A stretch of 64,000 nt of DNA from Voacanga thouarsii (taxonomy: Eukaryota > Streptophyta > Magnoliopsida > Gentianales > Apocynaceae). Position 1 is the stretch's first letter, and each line of letters opens with the position of its first letter. The notes beneath the pieces were generated by a model, which did no database searches, was not told the DNA's origin, and worked only from the letters and a program-made list of their open reading frames with translations. Positions 33,850 to 45,748 of the stretch are shown piece by piece. A program made the position numbers and the translations under genes. The stretch covers positions 1-64,000 of the forward strand of contig JANUWF010002207.1 in the NCBI GenBank assembly GCA_026120185.1, in the 5' to 3' direction.

Positions 33850-34336
33850 TGAAACACCCCACGACTACGTACCCTAAAAGGGCGGGGATGTCGCCCCGTC
33901 TCGTAGGACAAGGGGTCTTTAGAACGTGGTATAAAATATAAAGGCAATCTCAAAAAGGATCAACTTAGATAAATTAAGAAATACTCTTATTACATCAGGC
34001 TCAACCTGGAGCAAAACGGAATAAAACAAAATATTGTTTAGAAGCATAAGCAACACATGTCTCCTAGAACAGATAGAGAAAATAGCAAAAGCTTCAACTA
34101 TTACATACCCCGCTGACTCAGCACAGTCTATCCCCTGAAAACATGATGTAAAACAGTGTGAGAATAAATATCAGTAACTCCTGTGTGTGCACATGGTGTT
34201 TTAAATAGTTCGTGTATGCAAAGTTTAAAACATTTGTAGAAATAATTTGGCAAGTCATAACAATCTCTTTTCGCAAGGAGTGGGTTTTTCTCATTGTCAC
34301 ACTTTGTACAAAATAAATCCTCCACTCGGATAAAAG

Positions 34337-34435
34337 TCATGTCACCACACGTTGGGCTCCATGAGAACAAATTGGCCAAGGCACCACACTTTGTGCACCT
34401 TGTCCGGACCAGATTACCACACGTTAGGCGTTCTG
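34337..34435 (-). other. Three-hairpin array in G2 3' LTR
   Basis: TCATG/CATGA (34337-34341, 34360-34364), CAAGG/CCTTG (34377-34381, 34398-34402) and CAGA/TCTG (34410-34413, 34432-34435) enclose loops sharing (T/A)CCACAC(G/T)TT. On the sense strand each loop reads GTGTGGT. Stems differ in sequence but all pair. The middle hairpin can extend with CAC/GTG inside. Confidence 0.7.
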
Positions 34436-36750
34436 ATCAAGGTGAGTGTACAGCCCACCGGGTGAGATACTCCTCCATCTCTACACCCAACAAAACCATC
34501 CGGTTGTCCATGCCGAGAATATAAGTGATACCATACCAGGTACACATGCTAGCTCGGACTGGCCTGACCAACCAACACTGTCGCCTTTTCAAGCAGAGTT
34601 CATCTTCTAGAGGTGGCCTCCTGCCAGAAGACTTACGCTAGCCCTCCAAGACTAGTATTGTTAGCCTACCCTTATTGAGTACTCAACGAACATATCCATC
34701 AATTCCTGATTCAAAATATTTCCAAACCTTGGCTTTGTAAAACGTGATTTTCTTTAAAAGATATTTCTAAAAATTTAAGGAAAAGAATAGTTTTCTTGAT
34801 AAAACCGTTAGTTTGACAAAATCGTTTAAAGAATAAATAGCCACGTTTACAACCCAAGCAAACATAGTTTAACAATAGCTTTACAAAGCTTCACAACATG
34901 GACTTGCCATCACAACCTTTAACAAAACAGTTTATAAAAGGACTTACCATCACAACATTTAATAAAAGAATTTATGCAAGGACTTACTTGATATGCCTCA
35001 GATAAACGTGATAAATTCACAGCTGGCTTTCCTCAATTATCCACCTGATCTAAACCATATAATATCATGATCAGGGTCTCAATTAATTCAAACATGCTCT
35101 AATCCCATTTATTTTCACAACAATTCGCAATCCCCTATTTAATTCCAAGTAAACTATTCAATCCCCGAAGATCATATACTACAACCACATGTTTATCTCA
35201 CTAATAAACACCATTAAACTTTACTTTCGTCCTCAATTGAGGGTATTCCCTTACCTTGCAACTACCGGGTAATGAGGTCTCGATGCTCCTATAGTGATCG
35301 TCCCGAGTTCGCTTGAGAAGAAGAGAGAAGCTACCTCCTTTGCTCCTCTTGACCGAAAATTAAGAAAGAAGAGGAAATCAGCCTCTATAGGGCATGATTT
35401 AAGGGTAGAAGAAAGAGAAAATAATCATTAGAGAAAACGGCATCAAGAGGTTGAGAGGATTTTTGCTTACCTTAAGGTGTGTTCTATTTTTGCTTGGAAT
35501 AGCTCTTGAGTTTTCGGAAATTTGCAGAGAGAATTTGCTGAAATTTTTGTGTAGAATGGAGAGGGTAGACGGTTGCTATGATTTAAAGTTGGAGAAGATT
35601 GACTTAGGGTTAGTTGGTGATGTTTAGAAAGACTCCTAATGGCTTTAGGTTTCTTGGACAGCAAGGGCGAAATTTCAGCTTGTTGTGCCCTTTGATGCTG
35701 GCCGAATTTGGGAGGGTGTAGTGGAGGAAAATATTCTGCAATTTGCTCCTCTATGCTGGCTAAAATACTGCTCAAAAGAAGGCTGAATGTGTACAGAATT
35801 TTGGGCCAAACAAGGAAGAGTTTGTGTGGATGTTGATGACTGAAAAATCCTGTGCAAGGGGTGCGAAAATTCTGTGCAAGAGTAACAAGTTTTGGACTGT
35901 TTTGGCTGCTGTAATTCTACCGAAATTTCCAGAGGAAAATTGAGGGTTTTGGGTGCTGAAAATAGCTTGATCAGCTGGGGTTTTTCAGTGGATTATGTGT
36001 GTAGAATTTCGGTTGGTGTAGGAGTTCAAGGTTGCCCGAAATTCCTGCACAAAGCTGACTGAATTTTCTGTGTACAAGCTGAACGAATTTTAGTGATTTT
36101 GTGTGAATAAAATTCTGGTTTTATGCAGCTAAGGTACCCTGAATTGATGAGGAATATTTAGGTGTGTTGAGCTAGGATTTACAGAGTTGGATTGTAGCTA
36201 AGAAGGGCTGGAATTTCGGACAGCTTAGGTTGATACAAAGCTGCGGAAATTCAGCTAGGAAAAAGAAGAAAATCCTAGTTGAATTTAGATTAAAATAAAA
36301 TCTGATTTTTATCAAGATTTTGGATAGGATTTCCTCTAGTCCTAGAGGAGTTTGGATTGAGCTAAAAGTCCTCCAAGAAGTGGCGGCATTTGCTGGAATT
36401 TTTTTCCAAATTTTTAGCTAATATTCTAGGATTAAAATCAACAAGATTTCCTACTAGGAAAAGGACTCATTAATTCCACCTACCCTTGGCAACATCTATC
36501 TAGCTAAAATCAAGCTAATATTTTAATTACTAGCTAGGGTTTTTTTCGAAAATCCCGAGGAACACAAGCTGAAAATTAAAGGTGAACTTTATTCACATCA
36601 AAGTCCTTGAATTTAGGAAATAAATATAGAGACTTATTTCCTTGGAGTAAAAATACTAAAATTTCTCTAGGATAGCTAGATTCTTTTTCGACCAAGACAA
36701 GAAATGGTTTGAGGAAAAGAATTTCAAGAGGAGAAACTAACTTCACAAAA

Positions 36751-36812
36751 GGTAGGATTCGAACTCGGGTCACCAAAGGTAATCACCAACCTCCCCGCTA
36801 TTCCAAAACAAC
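36751..36812 (-). other. tRNA-like module in G2 3' LTR
   Basis: Minus strand: TGGAATAGCGG (A box, one mismatch) and AGTTCGAATCC (B box, one mismatch), with a flank GTTGTT as in the G1 family. The T stem does not pair well. Confidence 0.6.
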
Positions 36813-37069
36813 TCCAATACTAATTTTTCTACAAGAAGTTCTTACCACTCCAATACTCATCCTTCCAAATCTTTGACCAAACCTCCCTTATCCAAATCTT
36901 TAACAACACAACTATTTCACATCAATTAATTCAAATGCAAGAGCAACGGAAAAATTCACATGCATCCATGCAAATAAAAATTATTCTAGCTACCACATAA
37001 AATGCAAGATGCTATGCAATGCATGACTTTTTTCCCATAGTCAAAGGTGGTTTTGGGCGGGGTATTACA

Positions 37070-37085
37070 TCCCCTCCCCCTTAAG
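37070..37085 (-). other. Polypurine tract of G2
   Basis: The minus strand reads CTTAAGGGGGAGGGGA immediately before the 3' LTR. Confidence 0.88.
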
Positions 37086-37103
37086 AGAATTTCGTCTCGA
37101 AAT

Positions 37104-38650
37104 TCAGATTTCATACCCTTCCAGTATACCCGGATACTTCCTTCTTAACCATTCCTCTGTTTCCCACGTTGCATCGTGTGCTCCATGATGATCCCAAAGT
37201 ATCTTCACCATGGGTATCTGCATGTTTCGGAGCTTCTTAATACTCCGCTCCAAGATCTTGACGGGTCTCTTCACATAACTCAGATTGGGTTGCAACTCCA
37301 ACGGTTCCTCGTTGAGTACATGACTCAGATCGGGGTTGTACCTTTTCAACTGAGAGACATGGAATACGTCATGCATCCCGGTTAGACCATCAGGTAGATC
37401 AAATCGGTAGGCAACCGGTCCAATTTTCTCCAATATCGGGAATGGTCCCAAATACCTAGGACTCAACTTCCCTCCCCTCGGATGTTTTAGGATTCCTCTA
37501 CTAGGAGTCAACTTCAAGAATGCACGGTCACCTACTTGGAACTCCGATTCCCTCCTCCTAGTGTCTACATAACTTTTCTGTCTACTTTGCACTACCCTTA
37601 GCCTTTCCCGAATTAACTTAATCTTGTCCGTCATCTCCTGAATGCATACTTCACCAGTCTTTTTAACGTTCACTTCTTCTGTCCTTCCCCCGTATATTGA
37701 TACTTGGCATTTTCGCCCATACAGTGCTTCGTATGGCGCCATTCCGATCGACGCCTGATAGCTGTTGTTATATGCTAACTTCGCATGCGGTAAAGACTCA
37801 ATCCACTTATCTCCAAAGTCCAAGATACATGGTCGGAGCATGTCTTCCAGTATCTGAATGACTCTTTCGGATTGACCGTCTGTTTGCGGATGAGCAGAGG
37901 TGCTGAATTTTAGGGCCGTGCCCAAGGACTCCTGGAACTTACCCCAGAACCTTGAAGTGAATCTAGGGTCCCTATCCGACACGATGCTCGATGGTACACC
38001 ATGTAACCTTACAATTTCTTGGGTATATATCTGAGCCAACTTTTCTATCGAGTCCCTTACGTTTACCGGTATGAAGTGCGCTGTCTTGGTCAATCGATCC
38101 ACTACCACCCAGATTGCATCTTTGTGTGACTTGGTCATCGGAAGGCCAGTCACAAAGTCCATGGTCACCCCTTCCCATTTCCATTCGGGAATCGGTAACG
38201 GTTGCAGTAAACTTGCAAACTTCTTATGCTCCATCTTAACCTTCTGGCATGTCAGGCAGGTTGACACATGTTGAACTACATCCCTCTTCATTCCAGCCTA
38301 CCAATATTTCCTCTTCAAGTCTTGGCACATCCTTACCTCCCCAGGGTGTATGGTGTATTTGCTCTTGTGCGCTTCGTCCAGTATCTTCTTCCTTAAATCT
38401 TGGATGTCCGGTACACAAATCCGGTCCCGAAAGTATAATACTTCCTTCTCGTCGGTCCAAAAATGACTTCCTCCTCTCGCGATCTCTTTCTCCCTGAAAG
38501 TTTGAAATCCTGTGCTGCCCTGCTGACCTGATACAATTTCCTGGTCCAGATCGGGTTTCAGGGTTAGGTTGCTCACGTAGATCTTCCTCTCTTACACTTG
38601 TGCCTCTTTCTCCACGATATCCTGGACTGCCGACACCTCCTGTATTCTCA
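37104..38650 (-). pseudogene. Integrase with chromodomain-like tail of G2
   Basis: The N-terminal zinc domain is in 38576-38298 (HKSKYTIHPGEVRMCQDLKRKYW, then a TAG for Trp) and resumes at 38291 with STCLTCQKVK. The core carries [37 protein letters not shown] and HPQTDGQSERVIQILEDML. The frame is then open to the natural stop at 37104. The tail has DRAFLKLTPSRGILKHP, GPVAYRFDLPDGLTGMHDVF and VKILERSIKKLRN...ATWETEEWLRRKYPG, a chromodomain-like end. This is the best preserved gypsy integrase in the window: 395 codons uninterrupted. Confidence 0.9.
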
Positions 38651-39878
38651 AGTGTGCCATTTTCACCTTTCGACTTAGAGCGTCTGCTACCACATTCGCT
38701 TTTCCCGGATGATAGTTAATAGGGCACTTGTATTCTTCCAAAAACTCCATCCACCTACGCTACCGGAGATTCAAGTCCTTTTGCGTGAAGATGTACTTCA
38801 AACTCTTATGGTCCGTAAAAACCTCGTATTGTGCACCATACAACTAATGTCACCATTTCTTCAAGGCGAACACTATAGCTGCTAGCTCTAGGTCATGCCT
38901 GGGATAATTAACTTCGTGCGGCTTTAGCTTCCTAGATGCATAGGCTATGACTTTCCCTTTCTGCATCAGCACAGCTCCTAGTCCTTCCTTAGATGCATCT
39001 GTATAGAGTGCATAGGGCTTATCAGCCTCGAGCAGGCTCAGTACGGGTGCTGAAATCAACCTCCTCTTAAGTTCTTGGAAGCTCTTCTCGCACTTCTCAC
39101 TCTAAGCAAAAACGACATCCTTCTTCAACAATTGTGTCATTGGTGAAGCTAAAGTAGAGAAGTTTTTAATGAAATGCCGATAGTACCCGGCCAACCCAAG
39201 GAAACTTCGTATCTCGGTAATGTTCTCCGGTTGTTTCCAATTAGCTACGGCTTCTACCTTAGCAGGGTCCACTTTGATCCCCTCCTTGGATATCACGTGA
39301 CCAAGGAAAGATACTGAGCTCAGCTAAAACTCACACTTACTGAACTTACCGTAAAGTTTGAATTCCCTCAACTTCTCTAGGACTAACTTTAAGTGCTCCG
39401 CATGGTCTTCCGAATTTTTGGAGTAGATCAAAATATCATCGATGAATATAACCACGAATTTGTCCAAGTATGGTTGAAAAATGTGATGCATCAAATCCAT
39501 GAATACTGCCGGTGCGTTGGTTACACCGAACGGCAATACTACAAATTCGTAGTGGCCATACCGCGTGTTGAATGCAGTCTTAGGAATATCTTCTTCTTTG
39601 ATCCTCACCTGATAGTATCCTTGTCGCAGGTCTAATTTCGAGAAACAAGCAGCGCCTTGCAGTTGATCAAACAACTCATCGATCAAGGGTAGAGGGTATT
39701 TATTCTTGATCGTTAGATTGTTTAGTCCCCGATAGTCAATACATAGCCTCAAGGTACCATCTTTCTTCTTAACAAATAACACTAGGGCTCCCCATGGTGA
39801 CGTGCTCGGCCGAATGTAGCCTTTCCTTAGCAATTCCTCCAATTGCTCCTTTAACTCCTTTAACTCTGTCGGTGCCAT
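38651..39878 (-). pseudogene. Reverse transcriptase-RNase H of G2
   Basis: Starts after a TAG at 39879-39881 that replaces a residue in the family motif SRTPYxMAP. RT blocks are [42 protein letters not shown] and the catalytic [12 protein letters not shown]. Stops near 39325 and 39106 break the thumb. RNase H has [48 protein letters not shown] and a final ADALSRK at about 38678. Several stops fit Trp codon TGG to TAG. Confidence 0.9.
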
Positions 39879-41684
39879 CTAGTAGGGGGTTCTGGATACC
39901 GGTTCTGCTCCGGGAATCAGATCCACGGTGAACTCAACTTCCCGTTTAGGGGGTAGGGAAGTGAGCTCTGTAGGGAACACCTCCGAAAAGTCTGTCACTA
40001 CCTCCGTACTTTCCAAGGTACACTGGTCCTTGGGTTTGTTTACGAGATACGCCAAGTATCTCGCACATCCTTTCTTGAGCAACTTCCGGGCTTTAGCTCC
40101 AGCAATAAGAAATTTCAGTTCCTTCGTTCGCTTGCCATTGAATTCAATTACATCCCGTCCAGGTCTCACAAACTGCACCGTCTTAATCTTGCAGACCACA
40201 TGAGCTCTGTGCTTCGACAACCAGTCCATGCCCAAGATCAAGTCATAACCGTCCATGGCTAGGATTATAAGGTCGGCCTCCAGAATCTCCTTCGCAACCT
40301 CAACTCCACAACTTCCCATTTTCTTGCCTGCTTCCACCACCTTTCCCAATGGGGAACTAACTACTAGGGTATAAGGTAGCTCATTTCCTTTCCAACCCAG
40401 ACGTGAAGCACATACTTTACTTACATAAGAGTGTGTAGATCCTGGATCTATTAGAACATTAACAAGACAACCTTGGATAGAAAGGTTACCTTCGATCACG
40501 GTGGCGTCCGCTCTGACTTCCTCTCGGCTCAGGGCAAAAACTTTGGCCTTCACCTGGGGCTTCAGGCCTCCCGCTCCGGCTGGTCCAGTAGCGGCACCTC
40601 TATTGCCTCCCATTGGCTGGGTCGGCGCAGTCTGCTCAGTCCTTAAAGGTTTGGGGCAGACGTTCCTCAGATGTCCTGGGTCTCCGCAGTTGAAACACCT
40701 TCTCACACCCCCGCCATCCCAGCAATTTCTCTCGATGTGGCCTCGCTTCCCACACAGTCGGCAGTTCAGGCTGCCTTGCATTGATCCGGCTATAGGCACT
40801 CGAGGCTGCTTACCGCGATTTCCCCACGGCATAGAACCCGCAGGTTGCTTATTGCCTAAAGGCATCATAGGTGGACGACTCGGTTGGAAGGGTCGGCTCA
40901 CAGATCGGTGCCAATCTTCGTTCTCTATCCGAGAAGCTACGTCCACAGCGGCAGTGTACGACATTCGTGGTGATGGAGCCAACATATTCCTCAAATCTGG
41001 CCTTAGCCCTTTCACGAATTGCCGGGTGCGCTTCTACTCCGTGTCTACCAAGCACTTGTAGTACTTGGACAACTGCATGAATCAGGCTGCATATTGGGCA
41101 ACGGTCATGCCTCCCTACCTGAGGGTCTGGAATTCGTCCTCCCTCTTCTCAGCCACCCATCGAGGAATGTACTCGGTCTGGAAAGCCTCCGTAAAATCGT
41201 CCCAGGTCCACTCCTGCTCCTCCTTGTCCCAATCACCCCGTACCCACTGCCACCATGCTCGGGACGGTCCTCTCAGTTGAAAAGCGGCGAACTTCACCAT
41301 CCTCTCTTCCGATTACTGCAAAGTAGCGAAAATGTCCTCCATCTACTCAATCCATTGCTCGACATTCTCATCCTGTTCCACCTCCCCCTGGAATGTGGAA
41401 GGCTGGAACTTCAAAAAATGCTCCAAAGCCTCATCCTCTCCCAGCAGTGGTTTCCTGGTCACCTTGTCCACTCTTTCAGCCATGTTCTGCAAAATCGAGG
41501 CCATCTTATCGAAAGCCTGACCCATGGTCACATCTCGTGACCTCTCCGAACCCATCTCCTGCTCTCCTGGCAGGTGCTCTTCCACATCGGGGGTGGAACG
41601 ACGCATCTGTTCAAACTTCGGGGTGGAGGATGCACTCTCCTGCACCGTTCTGCTATGCACAACTATTTGGCGTCTTGGTGCCAT
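39879..41684 (-). pseudogene. gag: Gag-protease polyprotein of G2
   Basis: Gag begins at the ATG at 41684 (MAPRRQIVVHSRT). The capsid part has FLKFQPSTFQGEVEQDENVEQWIE, then a TAG near 41343, AAFQLRGPSRAWWQWVRGDW and FVKGLRPDLRNMLAP. Two zinc knuckles are intact: CRLCGKRGHIERNC and CFNCGDPGHLRNVC. The protease has VNVLIDPGSTHSYVS and DLIILAMDGYDLILGMDWLSKHRA. The frame from 41015 to 39879 is open for 378 codons and links gag to protease. TAG codons in the first third and the final TAG before RT separate the parts. Confidence 0.9.
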
Positions 41685-42000
41685 CTTAATCACATTCACT
41701 CACGGTCAGTTAGTTATCAAGGGGGAAAAGAATATGCTTAGGTGCATGATCAGTTGATAGTAATGTACTCATCTAAAAGAGAATATGATGATAACGTGCA
41801 GAGATAAATCAAGTAATAAACGAAACTCGTGCTTGTCATATAAACCATTCTTTGCAGAAAAGAATGGGTCATCTCATACGATACCCTTTTTATTTAAAAT
41901 GATAAATAGGCCCTATGAGCCACATGCTCCCTTAAGGAAAAGATAAACAAACAAAGGTATGCAAATTCCAAAGAAAGAAAGAGTAAAAGTTGCTGGTCTT
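41685..42000 (-). other. G2 spacer between ORF0 and gag
   Basis: No ORF. The minus strand has CTTTTCCCCCTTG, then TAACTAAC and CCGTGAG before gag: a pyrimidine tract, a branch-point-like CTAAC and an AG. It could be a second acceptor, allowing gag expression without ORF0. Confidence 0.4.
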
Positions 42001-42693
42001 CTATGTTCGACTCTTCCTAGTTTCAACAGAGGTATCGGAGTCGTCAGAGGCCGGTTCCACCAGCCACCCCACGGAACTATCGGGTCTCCCTATGTAGTTC
42101 CTCGCGAAACTAACGCTCCCACTTGGCTGCCCTGACTCACCCTCTCGGCATCTCTTAGCTCTCATGGCCTTCTCATATAGCTCATCCAATGCTAATCTAA
42201 CTGTACCCTTAGGCGCAGGCCTCTCACTCCCTACGTCAGATGGATCAACCAAGCCCTTTCTCCTTAGCATGGCAACTACACCCAGTCCATATCGGAGTCC
42301 ACACCCTTTAGGACTCCCTTCTAGCTTCCTCTTTCCCTTATCTAACCCTCCTAGAGCTGACTGCCTACTGTCTCTCTCTCCCGGGACAACCTCCATTACC
42401 TCCTCGTCCTCTCTTTCTACCCCAACCATCTCTCCCTCGTTCTCATCGTCTCCCTCATTCCCTAGCTCATCTACCTCTCCCTTACTCAACTCCGTCATCT
42501 CCTCATCTCCCTCATCTTCCCCAAGACTCTCCTCGACCTCTATCTTCGTCTCAACCACCGAGTCGTCTAGCACTGACGGCTCACGTTCTCTCTCTCAATC
42601 AGACGCGGGTGGATCGGCTACGGTTAGTGGGGCAGGTGGATTCCCACAGCCAGCGGGCCAGTCTCTGACAGCTGATACAACTTTTTTGACCAT
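42001..42693 (-). pseudogene. Acidic pre-gag ORF ('ORF0') of G2
   Basis: ATG at 42693 (MVKKVVSAVRDW) to a stop at 42001, 230 codons with one TGA at about 42595 where CGA (Arg) is likely. The middle is very acidic (EVEESLGEDEGDEEMTELSKGEVDEL...). A conserved-looking end has RKGLVDPSD, RLALDELYEKAMRAKRCREG and SSVGWLVEPASDDSD. The ATG lies one base after the acceptor-like TTGTTTATAG, so it would be the first AUG after splicing from the LTR donor. No known domain is recognised. G1 has an ORF at the same place with a similar GWL-acidic end. The Ser-rich frame on the other strand is its shadow. Confidence 0.65.
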
Positions 42694-42778
42694 CCTATAA
42701 ACAAAAGATAAAAATTAGCACCAAGTCAGAATACTTAAGAAAATAGAACCCCATAAGTCAAGGAATTGCCTAAACCAT

Positions 42779-42791
42779 GTCTCTGATACCA
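42779..42791 (-). other. Primer binding site of G2
   Basis: The minus strand reads TGGTATCAGAGAC, 2 bases from the LTR, as in G1. Confidence 0.88.
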
Positions 42792-43280
42792 CTTGAAACA
42801 CCCCACGACTATGTACCCTAAAAGGGCGGGGATATCGCCCCGTCCTATAGGACAAGGGGTCTTTAGAACGAGGTATAAAATATAAATGCAATCTCCAAAA
42901 GAATCAACTTAGATAAATTAAGAAATACTCTTATTACATCAGGCTCAACCTGGAGTAAAACGGAATAAAACAAAATATTGTTGAGAAGCATAAGCAACAC
43001 ATGTCTCCTAGAACGGATAGAGAAAATAGCAAAAGCTTCAACTATTACATACCCCGCTGACTCAGCACAGTCTATCCCCTGAAAACATGATGTAAAACAG
43101 TGTGAGAATAAATCTCAGTAAGTCCTGTGTGTGCACATGGTATTTTAAATAGTTCGTGTATGCAAAGTGTAAAACATTTGTAGAAATAATTTGGCAAGTC
43201 ATAACAATCTCTTTTCGCAAGGAGTGGGTTTTTCTCATTGTCACACTTTGTACAAAATAAATCCTCCACTCAGATAAAAG

Positions 43281-43379
43281 TCATGTCACCACACGTTGGG
43301 CTCCATGAGAACAAATTGGCCAAGGCACCACACTTTGTGCACCTTGTCCGGACCAGATTACCACACGTTAGGCGTTCTG
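43281..43379 (-). other. Three-hairpin array in G2 5' LTR
   Basis: Same three stems as in the 3' LTR (43281-43308, 43321-43346, 43354-43379). They lie downstream of the donor, so inside the predicted intron and present only in unspliced (genomic) RNA. Confidence 0.7.
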
Positions 43380-44408
43380 ATTAAGGTGAGTGTACAGCCC
43401 ACCGGGTGAGATACTCCTCCATCTCTACACCCAACAAAACCATCCGGGTGTCCATGCCGAGAATATAAGTGATACCATACCAGGTACACATGCTAGCTCG
43501 GACTGGCTTGACCAACCAACACTGTCGCCTTTTCAAGCAAAGTTCATCTTCTAGAGGTGGCCTCCTGCCAGAAGACTTACGCTAGCCCTCCAAGACTAGT
43601 ATTGTTAGCCTACCCTTATTGAGTACTCAACGAACATATCCGTCAATTCCTGATTCAAAATATTTCCAAACCTTGGCTTTGTAAAACGTGATTTTCTTTA
43701 AAAGATATCTCTAAAAATTTAAGGAAAAGAATAGTTTTCTTGATAAAACCGTTAGTTTGACAAAATCATTTAAAGAATAAATAGCCACGTTTACAACCCA
43801 AGCAAACATAGTTTAACAATAGCTTTACAAAGCTTCACAACATGGACTTGCCATCAAAACCTTTAACAAAACAGTTTATAAAAGGACTTACCATCACAAC
43901 ATTTACTAAAAGAGTTTATGCAAGGACTTACTTGATATGCCTCAGATAAACGTGATAAATTCACAGATGGCTTTCCTCAATTATCCACCTGATCTAAACC
44001 ATATAATATCATGATCAAGGTCTCAATTAATTCAAACATGCTCTAATCCCATTTATTTTCACAACAATTCGCAATCCCCTATTTAATTCCAAGTAAACTA
44101 TTCAATCCCCAAAGATCATATACTACGACCACATGTTTATCTCGCTGATAAACACCATTAAACTTTACTTTCGGCATCAAGGGAGGGTATTCCCTTACCT
44201 TGCAATTACTAGGTAATGAGGTCTCGATGCTCCTATAGTGATCGTCCCGAGTTCGCTTGAGAAGAAGAGAGAAGCTACCTCCTTTGCTCCTCTTGACCGA
44301 AAATTAAGGAAGAAGAGGAAATCAGCCTCTATAGGGCGTGATTTAAGGGTTGAAGAAAGAGAAAAGAATCATTAGAGAAAATGGCATCAAGAGGTTGAGA
44401 GGATTTTT

Positions 44409-44421
44409 GCTTACCTTAAGG
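44409..44421 (-). promoter_or_regulatory. Predicted splice donor in G2 5' LTR
   Basis: CACCTTAAG|GTAAGCA is a near-consensus plant donor; the last exon base would be 44415. Paired with the acceptor at 42695-42696 it removes 1,720 bases including hairpins and PBS, and places the ORF0 ATG next to the junction. S1, S2 and S3 have donor-like AAG|GTAAA at the corresponding place. Confidence 0.5.
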
Positions 44422-45686
44422 TGTGTTCTATTTTTGCTTGGAATAGCTCTTGAGCTTTCGAAAATTTGCAGAGAGAATTTGCTGAAATTTTTGTGTAGAA
44501 TGGATAGGGTAGACGGTTGCTAGGATTTAAAGTTGGAGAAGATTGACTTAGGGTTAGATGGTGATGTTTAGAAAGACTCCTAATGGCTTTAGGTTTCTTG
44601 GACAGCAAGGGCGAAATTTCAGCTTGTTGTGCCCTTTGATGCTGGCCGAATTTGGGAGGGTGTAGTGGAGGAAAATATTCTACAATTTGCTCCTCTATGC
44701 TGGCTGAAATACTGCTCAAAAGAAGGCTGAATGTGTGCTGAATTTTGGGCAAAACAAGGAAGAGTTTGTGTGGATGTTGATGACTGAAAAATCCTGTGCA
44801 AGGGGTGCGAAAATAGAGTAATAAGTTTTGGACTGTTTTGGCTGCTGTAATTCTACCGAAATTTCAAGAGGAAAATTGAGGGTTTTGGGTGCTGAAAATA
44901 GATTGATCAGCTGGGGTTTTTCAGTGGATTATGTGTGCAGAATTTCGGTTGGAGTAGGAGTTCAAGGTTGCCCAAAATTCCTGCACAAAGCTGACCGAAT
45001 TTTCTGTGTACAAGTTGAACGAATTTTTGTGATTTTGTGTGAATAAAATTCTGGTTTTGTGCAGCTAAGGTACCCTGAATTGATGAGGAATATTTAGGTG
45101 TGTTGAGCTAGTATTTGCAGAGTTGGATTGTAGCTAAGAAGGGCTGGAATTTCGGACAGTTTAGGTTGGTACAAAGCTGCAGAAATTCAGCTAGGAAAAG
45201 GAAGAAAATCCTACCTGAATTTAGATTAAAATAAAATCTGATTTTTATCAAGGATTTGGATAGGATTTCCTCTAGTCCTAGAAGAGTTTGGATTGAGCTA
45301 AAAGTCCTCCAAGAAGTGGCGACATTTGCTGGAATTTTTTTCCAAATTTTTAGCTAATATTCTAGGATTAAAATCAACAAGATTTCCTACTAGGAAAATG
45401 ACTCATTAATTCCACCTATCCTTGGCAACATCTATCTAGCTAAAATCAAGCTAATATTTTAATTACTAGCTAGGGTTTTTTTCGAAAATCCTAAGGAACA
45501 CAAGCTGAAAATTAAAGGTGAACTTTATTCACATCAAAGTCCTTGAATTTAGGAAATAAATATAGAGATTTATTTCCTTGGAGTAAAAATACTAAAATTT
45601 CTCTAGGATAGCTAGATTCTTTTTCGGCCAATACAAGAAATGGTTTGAGGAAAAGAATTTCAAGAGGAGAAACTAACTTCACAAAA

Positions 45687-45748
45687 GGTAGGATTCGAAC
45701 TCGGGTCACCAAAGGTAATCACCAACCTCCCCGCTATTCCAAAACAAC
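45687..45748 (-). other. tRNA-like module in G2 5' LTR
   Basis: Same A-box and B-box matches as at 36751-36812, about 260-320 bases from the 5' end of the LTR, the same relative place as in the G1 family. Confidence 0.6.

Larger units (their letters stand above)
33850..37069 (-). repeat. 3' LTR of G2
   Basis: Close match to 42794-46005, with scattered single-base differences and an 11-12 base difference near 35875 (GTGCAAGAGTAAC against AGAGTAAT). It includes the hairpin array, a donor-like CTTAAG|GTAAGC (minus) at 35465-35476 and the tRNA-like module. A long stop-free minus frame here has no ATG and is not called a gene. Confidence 0.92.

Noticed and set aside
40501..41061. 186-codon plus-strand ORF
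   Set aside because: Antisense to the G2 gag zinc-knuckle and protease region; no family resemblance.
42164..42700. Ser/Pro-rich 178-codon ORF on the plus strand
   Set aside because: Antisense shadow of the acidic G2 ORF0.
44411..44866. Stop-free minus frame of about 150 codons in the G2 LTR, ending at the splice donor in phase with ORF0
   Set aside because: No ATG anywhere in the frame; apparent starts are TTG. Another frame nearby is also open, and the region is simply stop-poor. Kept as non-coding leader exon.
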